Assembly: GCA_021769885.1 (NCBI GenBank)
Contig: JAETSA010000002.1
Coordinates: forward strand, 62,001-126,000
Reading direction: 5' to 3'
DNA from: Bacillota bacterium
GTDB taxonomy: Bacteria; Bacillota; Clostridia; Oscillospirales; Acutalibacteraceae
DNA length: 64,000 bases
The translations under genes were made by a program, and so were the position numbers. Below, in pieces: positions 23,513-33,272 of this stretch. Positions within the stretch are counted from its first letter, which is position 1; each line of letters begins with the position of its first letter. The notes under the pieces are model-generated. The model did not search any database. It was not told where the DNA came from and saw only the letters and a program-made list of their open reading frames with translations.

Positions 23513-24850
23513 TTATTTCTTCTGCGGGCCGTTGTAGCCTTTTTCTTCCTGGAATGCGGCAATCTTGTCGATTACGCCGAGGAGCACATCAAAGCCATCG
23601 CCGACGGTTTCCAGCTCAAAGCGTTCGGGCATATCGCGCCAAGTGTGATAATAATAGGTCAGCACCGGGTTCTGCGCCGCGAAGGTAACGGATTTCACGC
23701 CTGCTTTGGTCATCGGGGTGCTGTCACAGCCGCCGACAGGATTGTGAATACAGCCGTTCGTTTTGCTTTCAATACCCATTTCGTTAAAGGTGTCTTTAAA
23801 CATCTTTTCCATATCGGTATCAAAGCGTGTGAACTGCCAATCGTCTTTAATAACGACCTCGAAATACTCTTTATCCGCAACGGAGTCAATGTTAATGTTC
23901 CAAGCGTTCTTGAGCATATCGTCATTTTTATGCTCAGCGGCAAACGCCATAGAACCGCGCAGACCCGCTTCCTCAGAACCGCAGTTAAAATCAATGATAC
24001 GGCAGTTTTTAGGCATTTTGTCGGGATTCTCTTTGAAATACTTCGTAACCGCATAGCTCAGCGCACAGCCTGTGGCGTTATCCATTGCGCCGCGGGAAGC
24101 ATTTTCTTCATTCGGGTCGTTCCACATAATGACAAAGCAGCTGCCGATGGCGGTAACAAGGGGCAGGAAATTCATCGCAAACAGGAAATCTTTCGTTGCA
24201 TCGGCATCGGCAACCATATATGCCCACTCCGCCTCAAAGCGCAAACCTGTCAAAATCACGGACATAGCAATCGAAACACCAATCAGGAAAAACACGCAAA
24301 TTGCGCCGAAGCCAACCTTGCCGTAAGTAGCGAGAATGCCGAGAATCGGCTTATCACGGTATTTATACGCGTGCTCGGAATGCCGCCAAGTCCAGCTGGT
24401 ATCGGTATGCCCCGAAAGGATGATGGTGTAATCATATTTGCCGTCTTCGGGAAGCAACTCACCGTATGTATTCTGCGAAATCTTCTGACGGAAGAACATA
24501 TCAAACCAAGGCTTATAAAGAAACACGCCTAAAATCAGCCATGCAACAACCGCGATACCTGCAAGTGCCATACCGTACCAAATTGTAGAAAAGGAAAGTG
24601 CGAAATACACAAGTCCGCTCATCACAAGACCGAACCAACCCGCATACGGAATGCCGCCGATGGACGAACGCGGCGAAACCGCAAATTCCTCGGTCTTCGG
24701 CTCAATGCCCAATTCGCGAAGCTTGTCGCCCATATAGTGTGCAAACTTGCGCTCCCCTTCGGAGCCCGGCAAACGGGACCCGACCTTATATGCCGCGTCT
24801 TTTACGATATCATAAGCGACCTCGGCATATTTTCTGCTTTCTTCTTTCAT
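23513..24850 (-). CDS. Membrane-embedded M28-family metallopeptidase
   Basis: 445 residues. Zinc ligands of the M28 aminopeptidase fold are all visible: H148/D150 in SGHTDTSW, D257 in AMDNATG, E293-E294 in GSEEAGLRGS, D322 in NIDSVAD and a C-terminal histidine in YYYHTWRD. Four hydrophobic helices interrupt the fold, two at about 68-112 before the first ligand motif and two at about 178-243 between the first and second. The ATG at 24850 follows GGAGG; a longer frame to 24904 is rejected. No signal peptide. It probably cleaves peptides at the membrane face; substrate unknown. Confidence 0.82.
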   Translation of the reverse strand: MKEESRKYAEVAYDIVKDAAYKVGSRLPGSEGERKFAHYMGDKLRELGIEPKTEEFAVSPRSSIGGIPYAGWFGLVMSGLVYFALSFSTIWYGMALAGIAVVAWLILGVFLYKPWFDMFFRQKISQNTYGELLPEDGKYDYTIILSGHTDTSWTWRHSEHAYKYRDKPILGILATYGKVGFGAICVFFLIGVSIAMSVILTGLRFEAEWAYMVADADATKDFLFAMNFLPLVTAIGSCFVIMWNDPNEENASRGAMDNATGCALSYAVTKYFKENPDKMPKNCRIIDFNCGSEEAGLRGSMAFAAEHKNDDMLKNAWNINIDSVADKEYFEVVIKDDWQFTRFDTDMEKMFKDTFNEMGIESKTNGCIHNPVGGCDSTPMTKAGVKSVTFAAQNPVLTYYYHTWRDMPERFELETVGDGFDVLLGVIDKIAAFQEEKGYNGPQKK

Positions 24851-24909
24851 AATTTTCCTCCAAATCTCTCTTTTGCGCGATTTGCCGCCGCAAATAAATA
24901 ACACTCTTA

Positions 24910-24938
24910 ATCATATTGCATTTCGGAGTTAAAATCAA
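24910..24938 (-). promoter_or_regulatory. Sigma-A promoter for M28 peptidase gene
   Basis: TTGATT (24938-24933), 17 bases, TATGAT (24915-24910) on the minus strand. Confidence 0.75.
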
Positions 24939-25061
24939 GTATTTTTTCCGCTTTTTCCCTGTTTTTTTGCAGTGGTGTATAATTTTGAAATGCAAAACTT
25001 CTTAAAAGTGCATCAATTTTGCACAGTTCTTGGCATTTTTTAAACAAAGTTTTGCAATCTA

Positions 25062-25091
25062 TTGTAATCGCCTGCGAATTTGTGCTATAAT
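25062..25091 (+). promoter_or_regulatory. Sigma-A promoter for GPH transporter gene
   Basis: TTGTAA (25062-25067), 18 bases, TATAAT (25086-25091). The rest of the AT-rich gap from 24939 to 25061 shows nothing else. Confidence 0.7.
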
Positions 25092-25124
25092 ATTAAAAAA
25101 TAATTTATCTTGGGGGAATTTTTT

Positions 25125-26564
25125 ATGCAATATATGAGCAAAAAGGAGCGATATTCTTTTTATGCCGGATTGTCAGGGCAAAATCTTGTCTATTCCTTTA
25201 TCGGCGCATCGTTTTTTACATACTTTATGACCGATATTGCGATGTTTCCCGCCGCTGTGGTCACCGTTTTGCTGATTGCCATGAAAGTATGGGACGGCGT
25301 CAACGACCCGATTATCGGCGCGATGGTTGACCGCCACCGCTTTAAAAACGGTGAAAAGCTGCGGCCTTTTTTACGCTATACCCCCCTGCCCGTCGGCATT
25401 ACGACGGTTTTGGTTTTCATTGTTTTCTCTACAAGAGAGGACCTTTTGTGGCTGCGCGTTTCCTATTTCGTGATTATGTATATCGCGTGGGATTTAGTTT
25501 ACACATTACAGGATGTTTCGATTTGGGGCATTACTGCGATGGTCTCCCCGAACGGTGATGAACGTGATTCCTTTGTGAAATGGGCACGCACCATCGGTTC
25601 AGTCGTGTACAGCGTATTCAGTATGGGGATTCCGATGGTTTTGGAGATGATTGCAAAAGCCACCGGCAGCAGTATGGCACTGATGACGATTGTGTTTGCG
25701 ATTATCTTTGGTTTGGGCGGTGCTATGCTCAGCTACCGCACCTATTACGCGCAGGAGCGTATCCGCGTCAACCCCCAAAAACAGCAAACCTCTTTGCTGG
25801 AATGCTTTTCGTTGCTTTTCAAAAATAAAATGCTGATGCTCGTCACCCTGTCCAATCTGCTCGGTGCGGTCGGCTTCGGCAGTCAGTTGGTGACCTATTT
25901 CTTCAAATACAAAATCCCTGCGGATTTCTTGGGCGCAGGCAGTTTTATCGGCGCACTCGGGCTTACGACCATCTACGCCGCAATTACAGGCGCACCCGGA
26001 TTTCTCGGTATGCTGTTTGCCGACAAAATGAAAAAGATTTTTAAATCTTATGTCAATGCGATTATCTTTATGCAAAGCTGTAATATCGTTGTGCGTGTGA
26101 TTGCCTACTTTATCGGCTATAACGGCGTGGGTCTGTGGATTGGTCTGGGACTTATCGGCATCGGCTGTATACCTTTGGGCGCGGCTTCGATTGCGCAAAC
26201 CTCGATTTTCTGTGACAGCATCGATTATATGGAATGGAAAACGGGTCAGCGTATGGAGGGCGTCACCTTCTCTATGCAGACCTTCTTCACAAAGATTTCC
26301 AGCGGCGTTACGGCAGGTCTTGCCACACTTGCACTGTATTTGATGGATTACAAAGCGATTGACGACAGTGTCGGCGTATTTGTCGGCACACAGTCCGCCG
26401 CGTTTGAAGCCTGGATTTGGCCGCTTGTGATGCTCACCCCCGCGCTTGCAAGCCTGTTGAGTATTATTCCTTTGCTGTTCATTCATTACACACCCGAACA
26501 GCGCGCACAGGTTGAAAAGGACTTGCAGGAACGCCGCGCGGCGGCAGGGATTGCCGTAGAATAA
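25125..26564 (+). CDS. GPH-family (MelB-like) sugar:cation symporter
   Basis: 479 residues, twelve predicted membrane helices. The signature region KVWDGVNDPIIGAMVDRHRF (about 50-69) matches the glycoside-pentoside-hexuronide family, including the cation-site aspartates of MelB helix 2. The later DSIDYMEWKTGQRMEGVTFS motif is also diagnostic. The ATG at 25125 has GGGGGAA before it. It is a single-gene unit ending at a bidirectional terminator and facing the inositol cluster. It could import a sugar, polyol or hexuronide; inositol is a guess from position only. Confidence 0.9.
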   Translation: MQYMSKKERYSFYAGLSGQNLVYSFIGASFFTYFMTDIAMFPAAVVTVLLIAMKVWDGVNDPIIGAMVDRHRFKNGEKLRPFLRYTPLPVGITTVLVFIVFSTREDLLWLRVSYFVIMYIAWDLVYTLQDVSIWGITAMVSPNGDERDSFVKWARTIGSVVYSVFSMGIPMVLEMIAKATGSSMALMTIVFAIIFGLGGAMLSYRTYYAQERIRVNPQKQQTSLLECFSLLFKNKMLMLVTLSNLLGAVGFGSQLVTYFFKYKIPADFLGAGSFIGALGLTTIYAAITGAPGFLGMLFADKMKKIFKSYVNAIIFMQSCNIVVRVIAYFIGYNGVGLWIGLGLIGIGCIPLGAASIAQTSIFCDSIDYMEWKTGQRMEGVTFSMQTFFTKISSGVTAGLATLALYLMDYKAIDDSVGVFVGTQSAAFEAWIWPLVMLTPALASLLSIIPLLFIHYTPEQRAQVEKDLQERRAAAGIAVE

Positions 26565-26592
26565 ATTTATAAAAACAGTCTCAAGGTTTAAC

Positions 26593-26626
26593 AAATCCCT
26601 CCTGTCGAATTGGACAGGAGGGATTT
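26593..26626. terminator. Bidirectional terminator between GPH transporter and TfoX-like genes
   Basis: AAATCCCTCCTGTC pairs perfectly with GACAGGAGGGATTT (14 bp, six-base loop) between convergent genes. It marks the 3' end of the inositol cluster transcript. Confidence 0.93.
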
Positions 26627-26633
26627 TGCATTT

Positions 26634-26954
26634 CTACGCTTTCTTTTTGCGGCGTTTGGGGAGTGCGGTCAGCGGTTCTAAGATGTTCACGACCGCTTGC
26701 AGCTGTTCGGCATTGTCCGCATCCAAAATATAATGCGGTTTTGCACCGTCATACGGTACACCGAGTTCGTTTTCGGAGAGAAGCGCTCGAAGCACCTCTA
26801 ACCGCTTTGCATACACGGTGTTATCACAAAGCAACAAAAGCGGCTTATCGTTGACATAGACCATATAGTCCCCGAACATTTTGCGATATCGCACGCCGCC
26901 GCAGGGCGCAACTTGCTCGCAAACGTATTCGACAAATTCAAGATTGGAAGCCAT
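26634..26954 (-). CDS. TfoX N-terminal domain protein
   Basis: 106 residues matching the TfoX/Sxy N-terminal fold: YRKMFGDYMVYVNDKPLLLLCDN and the later VPYDGAKPHYIL segment. There is no C-terminal TfoX domain. Stand-alone N-domains are widespread in Firmicutes and their role is unknown; competence control should not be assumed. It starts 25 bases after iolG and is the last gene of the inositol transcript. The tail is very basic (PKRRKKK). Confidence 0.85.
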   Translation of the reverse strand: MASNLEFVEYVCEQVAPCGGVRYRKMFGDYMVYVNDKPLLLLCDNTVYAKRLEVLRALLSENELGVPYDGAKPHYILDADNAEQLQAVVNILEPLTALPKRRKKKA

Positions 26955-26978
26955 TTTTTCGGTTTTCCTTCTTTTAGA

Positions 26979-27992
26979 TTACTGAATCTCGGAAAGCTTG
27001 ACGGGACGGTGCTCTTCGACGCTCTTTTTCGCCGCAAGACCGATTTTTACAGACTGCAATCCTGCGTGAATGCCGACAGGCACTTCGGTGTTGTTTTCGC
27101 AGGCGTTGACAAACTGCCGCATTTCTTCGGAGAAGGATTCCATATAGCGCTCTAAGAAGAAGAACAGCGGTTTTTCACCGGTCACGCCGTTTTCGTCGGC
27201 AATGACAGCGGACGAAAGTGTATCATTTGCCGTGGCAACCATACCTTTTGAGCCGAACAGCTCTGCGCGCTGGTCATAACCGTATGCCGCGCGGCGGGAA
27301 TTGTCAATCACTGCCAATGCGCCGTTTGCCATTTTCATCGTGATGATTGCGGTATCCACGTCACCCTGTTCGCCGATAGCGGGGTCAACCAACACGGCGG
27401 AGTTGACATACAGCTCCTCAACATCGCTATTTGTTAAGAAGCACGCCATATCAAAATCGTGAATGGTCATATCGAGGAAAATGCCGCCCGACACTTTGAT
27501 ATATGCGGGATTGGGCGGTTCGGGGTCGCGGGACGTGATTTTCAGAATATGTGCTTCGCCGATTTTGCCAGCGTCATACGCTTTGCGGACAGCGGCAAAG
27601 TTGTGGTCAAAACGGCGGTTAAAGCCGACCTGAAATTTCACCTCGGGATGTTTTGCGAGTGCATCTGCGACTGCCTGAATTTTCGCAACGGAATGGTCAA
27701 CGGGCTTTTCACAGAACACATGCTTGCCCGCTTCAATCGCTTCAATCGAAATTGCCGCGTGCGTGTCGGTCGAGGAGCATACCAAAACCGCGTCGATTTC
27801 GGGGTCTGCAAGGATTTCTTTATAATCCTTATAAATTTTTTCGACGCCGAAGCTTTCAATGAAAGCCTTGGTCTCGTCATTCATAAACGGGTCAGCCATT
27901 GCTTTGACAGCCGCATTTTTCACATGATAGGAAATAGATTCCAAATGCACCTTACCGATGCGCCCCGCACCGATGATACCGATGTTTAACAT
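26979..27992 (-). CDS. iolG: Inositol 2-dehydrogenase
   Basis: 337-residue Gfo/Idh/MocA oxidoreductase that converts myo-inositol and NAD+ to scyllo-inosose, the first catabolic step. The NAD loop is GIIGAGRIGKVH (5-16), the family motif CEKPVD contains the catalytic lysine, and DMTIHDFDMACFL carries the conserved Asp/His pair. GGAGG lies before the ATG at 27992; the longer frame to 28061 overlaps mmsA and is rejected. Its place beside mmsA, iolE, iolD, iolB and iolC makes the inositol assignment strong. Confidence 0.93.
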   Translation of the reverse strand: MLNIGIIGAGRIGKVHLESISYHVKNAAVKAMADPFMNDETKAFIESFGVEKIYKDYKEILADPEIDAVLVCSSTDTHAAISIEAIEAGKHVFCEKPVDHSVAKIQAVADALAKHPEVKFQVGFNRRFDHNFAAVRKAYDAGKIGEAHILKITSRDPEPPNPAYIKVSGGIFLDMTIHDFDMACFLTNSDVEELYVNSAVLVDPAIGEQGDVDTAIITMKMANGALAVIDNSRRAAYGYDQRAELFGSKGMVATANDTLSSAVIADENGVTGEKPLFFFLERYMESFSEEMRQFVNACENNTEVPVGIHAGLQSVKIGLAAKKSVEEHRPVKLSEIQ

Positions 27993-28005
27993 AGTTTTCC
28001 TCCAA

Positions 28006-29514
28006 TTAAATTGTGCCGTCCCATGTAGAGACGTTGGTGGTGGTTTTTTCTTCTTCGTCAAACCAGTGGGTGGTTACGGCTTTGCTCTCTGTATAGAAGC
28101 GGTATGCATCCTTGCCGAGACAGTGCAAATCGCCGAAGAAGGACTGCTTATGACCTGAGAACGGGAAGAAGCCGACCGGTACGGGGATGCCGACGTTGAT
28201 GCCGACCTGTCCGCCGTCGGTATGTCGCGCAAATTCGCGCGCGAAATAACCGCTTTGGGTGTAAATGACCGAGCCGTTTGCATACGGGTTTTCGTTCATC
28301 ATACGAAGCCCTTCGTTGAAGTCCTTGCAGCGCTTAATGCAAAGTACGGGGCCGAACACCTCATCTCTGCCGATGGTCATCTCATCGGTGACCTTATCAA
28401 AAATGGTCGGACCGACGAAGTAGCCGTTCTCATAGCCTTCAACTACGCAGTTTCTGCCGTCGAGCACCAATTCCGCACCCTCTGCGACGCCCTTGTCGAT
28501 GTCGGCAAGGACTTCTTTATAATGCTTTTCATAGGTAATCGGGCCGAGCTTTGAGGTCTTATCCCAAGACGGACCTACCTTGATTTGCTGTGCCTGTTTT
28601 TTGAGCTCTGCAACAAATTTGTCGGCAATCGCTTCCTCAACCACACAGCAGGAAAGTGCCATACAACGCTGACCCGCACAGCCGTATGCAGAGTTGATGA
28701 CGCCCGCAACGGTTCTTTCCAATGCCGCGTCCGCCATAACGAGCGCGTGGTTTTTCGCCTGGCAAAGTGCCTGACAGCGTTTGCCTGCCGCCGCCGCACG
28801 CTGATAGATTTTCAAGCCGACCGGTGTAGAACCGACAAAGGTAATGCCCTTGACATCGGGATGGTCGAGAATGGTATTGATTTCATTTCTGGAGCAGGTC
28901 ACCACATTGATAACGCCGTCGGGCACGCCCGCTTCCTTATAAATCTTTGCGAACAGCATTGCGGTTTTCGGTGTAAGGGAAGCCGCTTTCAACACCATCG
29001 TGTTGCCGCACGCAATGCAGGTCGGCGCCATCCAGCCGAACGGAATCATCGCGGGGAAGTTTACGGGAACAATGCCCGCAAACACGCCGAGCGGTTCACG
29101 GTATTTCACGGTGTCATAGCCGCGCGAAGCATCCATCAAGCTTTCGCCCATCATTAAAGACGGGACTTGTGTCGCAAGCTCTGTCCCCTCTTTTGCCTTG
29201 AGGACGTCGCCCTCTGCTTCGCCCCACACCTTGCCGTTTTCGCAGGCAACAGACATAGTGAGCTCTTCCATATGCTCCATAATCAGTTCACGGATTTTGT
29301 ACATAATCTGTGCGCGTTTAATTGCGGGCACAGCGCGCCAGCCGGGATATGCCGCCTTTGCCGCCGCAATCGCTTCGAGGACTTCGTCCTCTGTACAGCA
29401 CGGTGCCTGCCCTGTGACTTCGCCTGTGCTCGGATTGTGCAGGTCATACCAAGTATCCGCTTTGGAATCCTTGAACTGACCGTTTACAAAATACTGTAAT
29501 TTTTCAACTGCCAT
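28006..29514 (-). CDS. mmsA: Methylmalonate-semialdehyde/malonate-semialdehyde dehydrogenase (CoA-acylating)
   Basis: 502 residues of the aldehyde dehydrogenase superfamily, MmsA/IolA branch. It oxidises malonate semialdehyde with CoA and NAD+ to acetyl-CoA and CO2, the last step of inositol breakdown. The nucleophile is the cysteine of AYGCAGQRCMALSC, and the cofactor loop GITFVGSTPVG and FPFSGHKQSFFGDLH are characteristic of the acylating branch. AAAGGAG precedes the ATG at 29514. Followed 13 bases later by iolG. Confidence 0.93.
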   Translation of the reverse strand: MAVEKLQYFVNGQFKDSKADTWYDLHNPSTGEVTGQAPCCTEDEVLEAIAAAKAAYPGWRAVPAIKRAQIMYKIRELIMEHMEELTMSVACENGKVWGEAEGDVLKAKEGTELATQVPSLMMGESLMDASRGYDTVKYREPLGVFAGIVPVNFPAMIPFGWMAPTCIACGNTMVLKAASLTPKTAMLFAKIYKEAGVPDGVINVVTCSRNEINTILDHPDVKGITFVGSTPVGLKIYQRAAAAGKRCQALCQAKNHALVMADAALERTVAGVINSAYGCAGQRCMALSCCVVEEAIADKFVAELKKQAQQIKVGPSWDKTSKLGPITYEKHYKEVLADIDKGVAEGAELVLDGRNCVVEGYENGYFVGPTIFDKVTDEMTIGRDEVFGPVLCIKRCKDFNEGLRMMNENPYANGSVIYTQSGYFAREFARHTDGGQVGINVGIPVPVGFFPFSGHKQSFFGDLHCLGKDAYRFYTESKAVTTHWFDEEEKTTTNVSTWDGTI

Positions 29515-29540
29515 TTTATTTGCTCCTTTGTGGTTTTTAA

Positions 29541-29643
29541 GCGGCGGGAGCAAGCCCCCGCCCTACACCGCTTTGACTTCGCGAATTGCAAAGCAACTCC
29601 CTCCGCCACGCCTGCGGCGTGACACTTCCCTCGAAGAGGGAGG
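29541..29643. repeat. Short repeat remnants between iolE and mmsA
   Basis: GGCGGGAGC...CCCCCGCCCTAC (about 29543-29565) is one module of the hairpin family. A second element around 29598-29643 has GCCACGCC/GGCGTGAC and CCCTC/GAGGG arms. They fill most of the 151-base gap inside the inositol transcript. Confidence 0.65.
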
Positions 29644-29665
29644 CATATTTGGTATTTAAAAAGAA

Positions 29666-30559
29666 TTAAAGCCCCGAAACCTCGTTGATGTATTTTCTCG
29701 CTTTGATTGCGTACTCGAGCGGATTTGCTTTCGCGGGGTCTTGCTCGGCTTCTACAAGAACGTAGCCCTCGTAGCCGACCTCTTCCAGCACGTCGAAAAT
29801 CGGTTTAAAATCGAGTGCGCCGTCGCCGGGGACGGTAAATGTGCCCATACGAACGCCGTCCAAGAAGCTCAGATTCTCTTCCTTAACCTTTGCAATCACC
29901 TCAGGACGGATGTCTTTTAAGTGGACGTGACGCACGCGGTTGGCATATTTTTTGAGTACCGCCATATAGTCTTCGCCGCAGTACGCGAGATGACCCGAAT
30001 CAAACAGCAGACCGAACAGCTCGGGGTCTGTGTTTTCCATCATACGGTCGATTTCTGCCGCAGTCTGCACGACTGTGCCCATATGATGATGGAAGCAAAG
30101 CTGAATCCCCATATCCTTTGCTACCTTGCCGAGCTTGTTAAGCCCCGTGCAAAGCAGTTCCCATTCGCCGTCATTCATCACATATTTGTCGCGGAAAATG
30201 GATTTGTCCGTACCCTGAATGGAATGCCCCTGTTCGGATACGCCGACCACCTTCGCGCCCATTTCCTTTAAAAACGTAATGTGGCGGATGAAATCACGTT
30301 CGGTTTCCTCATACGGTTTTGTCGTTAAAAAGGTGGAGAACCACGCATTGCAAATCTGCATACCGCGAAGCTCTAACGCTTTTTTCAGTACGACCGCATC
30401 TTTCGGATATTTGTTGCCGATTTCACAGCCTGTAAAGCCCGCAAGAGCCATTTCCGAAACGCACTGCTCAAAGGTGTTTTCTGCACCGAGGTCGGGCATA
30501 TCGTCATTTGTCCAGGCAATCGGCGCAATACCAAGCTTCACCTTGCTTTTGTCTAACAT
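29666..30559 (-). CDS. iolE: Myo-inosose-2 dehydratase
   Basis: 297-residue TIM-barrel protein of the xylose-isomerase-like/AP endonuclease-2 superfamily. It removes water from scyllo-inosose to give the trihydroxycyclohexanedione used by IolD. Typical segments: [16 protein letters not shown] (11-26 region), [12 protein letters not shown] with metal-ligand histidines, [14 protein letters not shown] and LVEAEQDP. The ATG at 30559 shares one base with the iolD stop (TGATG), so translation is coupled. A TTG three bases upstream is the only alternative start. Confidence 0.94.
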   Translation of the reverse strand: MLDKSKVKLGIAPIAWTNDDMPDLGAENTFEQCVSEMALAGFTGCEIGNKYPKDAVVLKKALELRGMQICNAWFSTFLTTKPYEETERDFIRHITFLKEMGAKVVGVSEQGHSIQGTDKSIFRDKYVMNDGEWELLCTGLNKLGKVAKDMGIQLCFHHHMGTVVQTAAEIDRMMENTDPELFGLLFDSGHLAYCGEDYMAVLKKYANRVRHVHLKDIRPEVIAKVKEENLSFLDGVRMGTFTVPGDGALDFKPIFDVLEEVGYEGYVLVEAEQDPAKANPLEYAIKARKYINEVSGL

Positions 30560-32478
30560 CAATATTTCCTCGCTTTCTCTAAGTTCGCTTTTTTATTTTC
30601 GTAAGCCGCTTTAACAGCTTCATTTTGCGATGTACTTGCCACGCCGACGTGCCACCATGCACCGTAACCGTCGGTCATCGACTTCGGCAGAACCTTAATA
30701 TCAATCAGTGTAGACACCGTTTGCTTTTGGCTGTCGAGCAATGCAAATTCCAATTCTTCCATTGTTTTGGCGGTATAGGTTTTGACACCGTAGCCGCTCG
30801 CCGCCTTGGCAAAGTCAATCGGCACAAGGTCGCCGAGCAAATCGCCGTTTGCGTCGCGGAACCGAAATTCCGTTGCAAGATTGCCGATGCCGTTAGACAT
30901 TTCCAAATTGTTGATACAGCCAAAGCCGCTGTTGTCAAAGAGCAGAACATTGATTTTCTTATGCTCCTGCACGCTGGTTACAAGCTCAGAGTGGAGCATC
31001 AGATAACTGCCGTCGCCGCACATGGCATAAACTTCTTTTTCGGGGTCGGCAAGCTTTGAACCGAACGCCCCCGCAATCTCATACCCCATACAGGAATAGC
31101 CGTACTCCATATTGTAAGAATAACGGCTGTCCGAAGTCCACATACGCTGTAAATCGCCCGGAAGCGAGCCTGCCGCACCGACGCAAACCGCATCTGCGGG
31201 AATCAGCTCACGCACCTTTGCGACTGCCGCCGTCTGCGTCAGTCTGCCGCCGATTTTCTCTACGAACTCAGGAATCGTGCGCTCGTCGCGCGCCGCAATC
31301 AGGGGCTTAAAGCTTTCGTCGTATGTATAGTCGGCAAGGAACTGCATTTCCTTTGCCCAGCCGTCGCGTGCAGTCTTGATTTCATTGGTATACACCGAGC
31401 GGTAATTGTTTTCTTTCAAAACGGCGGAAAGTGCCTCCAAACCTAATTTTGCATCGGCGACCAGCTTCACTGCGCCAAGCTTATAGGCATCAAAGCGGGA
31501 TGTATTGATTGTCAAAACCTTGGCATCCGCACGGAACAGAGATTTCGAACCCGTGGTGAAATCGGAGAAACGCGTACCCACGCCGAGAATAACGTCCGCT
31601 TGCTTTGCGATTTCGTTGCCTGCGGAGTTACCTGTAACGCCTACGCCGCCGAGGTTATATTCGTTGCTCGAGAGACACGCGGTTTTGCCGCTCTGGGTTT
31701 CGGCAAACGGAATGTTAAAATCTTTGCAGAACTGTTCGAGTGTTTCACCTGCTTCGGAGTACCGCACGCCGCCGCCGCAAATGACAAGCGGTTTGGTCGC
31801 TGTCAAAAGGATTTCGGCGATATCCGCAACCTCTTCGGGCGCGGGGGCTGTGCGTGTAATTCTGTGCACGCGCTTTTGCAGAAATTCCTCAGGGAAATCG
31901 TAGCTCTCGCCCTCGACATCCTGCGGCATAGAAATGCAGACCGCGCCTGTTTCGGCGGTATCGGTCAGCACGCGCATCGCGTTAAGCATTGCGCTCATCA
32001 GCTGTTCAGGGCGCGCGATTCTGTCCCAATAGCGGCAAACGGCTTTATAAGCATCGTTTGTGGTAATGGAGAGCGACTGCACCTGTTCAAACTGCTGTAA
32101 AACGGGGTCTGGCTGACGGGTCGAGAATGCATCCGCCGGGAACAGCAAAAGCGGCACGTGATTGACGGTTGCCGTTGCCGCCGCCGTCACCATATTCGCC
32201 GCGCCGGGGCCGATGGAGGAAGAACAGGCGATAATTTTGCGGCGGTTATGCTGCTTCGCGAATGCCGTTGCCGCGTGCGCCATACCCTGCTCATTTTTGC
32301 CCTGATACACCGTAAGACCGCCGCGGTCGGAATCCAGTGCCTCGCCGAGTCCGCAGACGATGCCGTGCCCGAAAATGGTAAAAATACCGTCCACAAATTT
32401 GGTTTCTTTGCCGTCGAACGACACATACTGATTGTCTAAAAATTTGACAAGTGCCTGCGCCGTGGTCATATATGCCAT
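30559..32478 (-). CDS. iolD: 3D-(3,5/4)-trihydroxycyclohexane-1,2-dione hydrolase
   Basis: 639-residue thiamine-diphosphate enzyme that opens the inositol-derived ring to 5-deoxy-glucuronate. The acetolactate-synthase-like three-domain plan is clear. The N-terminal glutamate region includes [12 protein letters not shown], the middle domain has [10 protein letters not shown], and the ThDP/Mg motif [12 protein letters not shown]...[18 protein letters not shown] lies near 495-540. Length matches Bacillus IolD. It lies 12 bases after iolB and overlaps iolE by one base. Confidence 0.95.
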   Translation of the reverse strand: MAYMTTAQALVKFLDNQYVSFDGKETKFVDGIFTIFGHGIVCGLGEALDSDRGGLTVYQGKNEQGMAHAATAFAKQHNRRKIIACSSSIGPGAANMVTAAATATVNHVPLLLFPADAFSTRQPDPVLQQFEQVQSLSITTNDAYKAVCRYWDRIARPEQLMSAMLNAMRVLTDTAETGAVCISMPQDVEGESYDFPEEFLQKRVHRITRTAPAPEEVADIAEILLTATKPLVICGGGVRYSEAGETLEQFCKDFNIPFAETQSGKTACLSSNEYNLGGVGVTGNSAGNEIAKQADVILGVGTRFSDFTTGSKSLFRADAKVLTINTSRFDAYKLGAVKLVADAKLGLEALSAVLKENNYRSVYTNEIKTARDGWAKEMQFLADYTYDESFKPLIAARDERTIPEFVEKIGGRLTQTAAVAKVRELIPADAVCVGAAGSLPGDLQRMWTSDSRYSYNMEYGYSCMGYEIAGAFGSKLADPEKEVYAMCGDGSYLMLHSELVTSVQEHKKINVLLFDNSGFGCINNLEMSNGIGNLATEFRFRDANGDLLGDLVPIDFAKAASGYGVKTYTAKTMEELEFALLDSQKQTVSTLIDIKVLPKSMTDGYGAWWHVGVASTSQNEAVKAAYENKKANLEKARKY

Positions 32479-32490
32479 AGATATGCCTCC

Positions 32491-33261
32491 TTATTTCTCG
32501 TCTAACAGCCACTTGTGGTCGGGGTCGTCGATGCGCGTTTTGCGCCACGGGTCGCCGTCCAAATGGCGAATCATCCAAACATAATACATCGAATAGCCGG
32601 GCGCCGCCACCTGCTGGTGCGTTTTCATCGGGGTGATAGACAATGCGCCGCCGTTTGCAATCTTATAGCAATCGTCGCCGTTAAAGCCCACGCCGAAGCC
32701 CTGCGGTTTATCAAATTCATAATAGTAAAGCTCGGGTTGAGGATGGTAGTGCGGCGGGTAACTTGACCAGCACCCGGGCTTATGGAACACCTCGCCCAAA
32801 ACCATATTGGAATACGGTGCATTTTCATAATCGAACACCGTTAAGACCTGTCTGTGCGCCGTGCCGTTCCACTGCGCTTTGCCAAATTCCTGTAAAGTGC
32901 AGGTTTCAGGCGTATACCAAACCGTATCGAAATCATTCGCATTGTCGGTCTGCTGCACAAGAATCCGTGCATCGGTTTTCGCCGTTACTGTGACGGCTTT
33001 TTTGTGCGGAAAATGCACACAGTAGGGCTTGTCGAGAAACGGACTGCGGCGCGCGGCGGTTTCGGTTCTGCCCGAAAACAGATATTCTACCTCACCTTGC
33101 AGCAGCAGAATCGCGGTTTCGTTTTTGGCACTGCAAACGGTGACGGATTCGCCTGCTTTGAGCTGTTTTACCTTAATGGTCATCAGCATATCGGCATTTT
33201 TGCCGCCCATTTCGCAGAGAATTTTTTCGTTGTTTTCATTGAAAACAGGAGTTTCGTACAT
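32491..33261 (-). CDS. iolB: 5-deoxy-glucuronate isomerase
   Basis: 256-residue bicupin that converts 5-deoxy-glucuronate to 2-deoxy-5-keto-gluconate. The metal site is visible in the second cupin: SYPPHYHPQPELYYYEF gives the two His and Glu, and GALSITPMKTHQQVAAPGYSMYYVW gives the distal His. Length slightly below the usual ~270. Translated just upstream of iolD, with a short gap to the membrane protein before it. Confidence 0.94.
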   Translation of the reverse strand: MYETPVFNENNEKILCEMGGKNADMLMTIKVKQLKAGESVTVCSAKNETAILLLQGEVEYLFSGRTETAARRSPFLDKPYCVHFPHKKAVTVTAKTDARILVQQTDNANDFDTVWYTPETCTLQEFGKAQWNGTAHRQVLTVFDYENAPYSNMVLGEVFHKPGCWSSYPPHYHPQPELYYYEFDKPQGFGVGFNGDDCYKIANGGALSITPMKTHQQVAAPGYSMYYVWMIRHLDGDPWRKTRIDDPDHKWLLDEK

Positions 33262-33272
33262 GGTATCACCTT

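Noticed and set aside
23507-24532. 341-codon plus-strand frame opposite the M28 peptidase
   Set aside because: Antisense shadow; the minus strand has all zinc motifs, a ribosome site and a promoter.
25599-26594. 331-codon minus-strand frame opposite the GPH transporter
   Set aside because: Antisense shadow rich in His/Arg with no ribosome site; the plus strand encodes a clear transporter.
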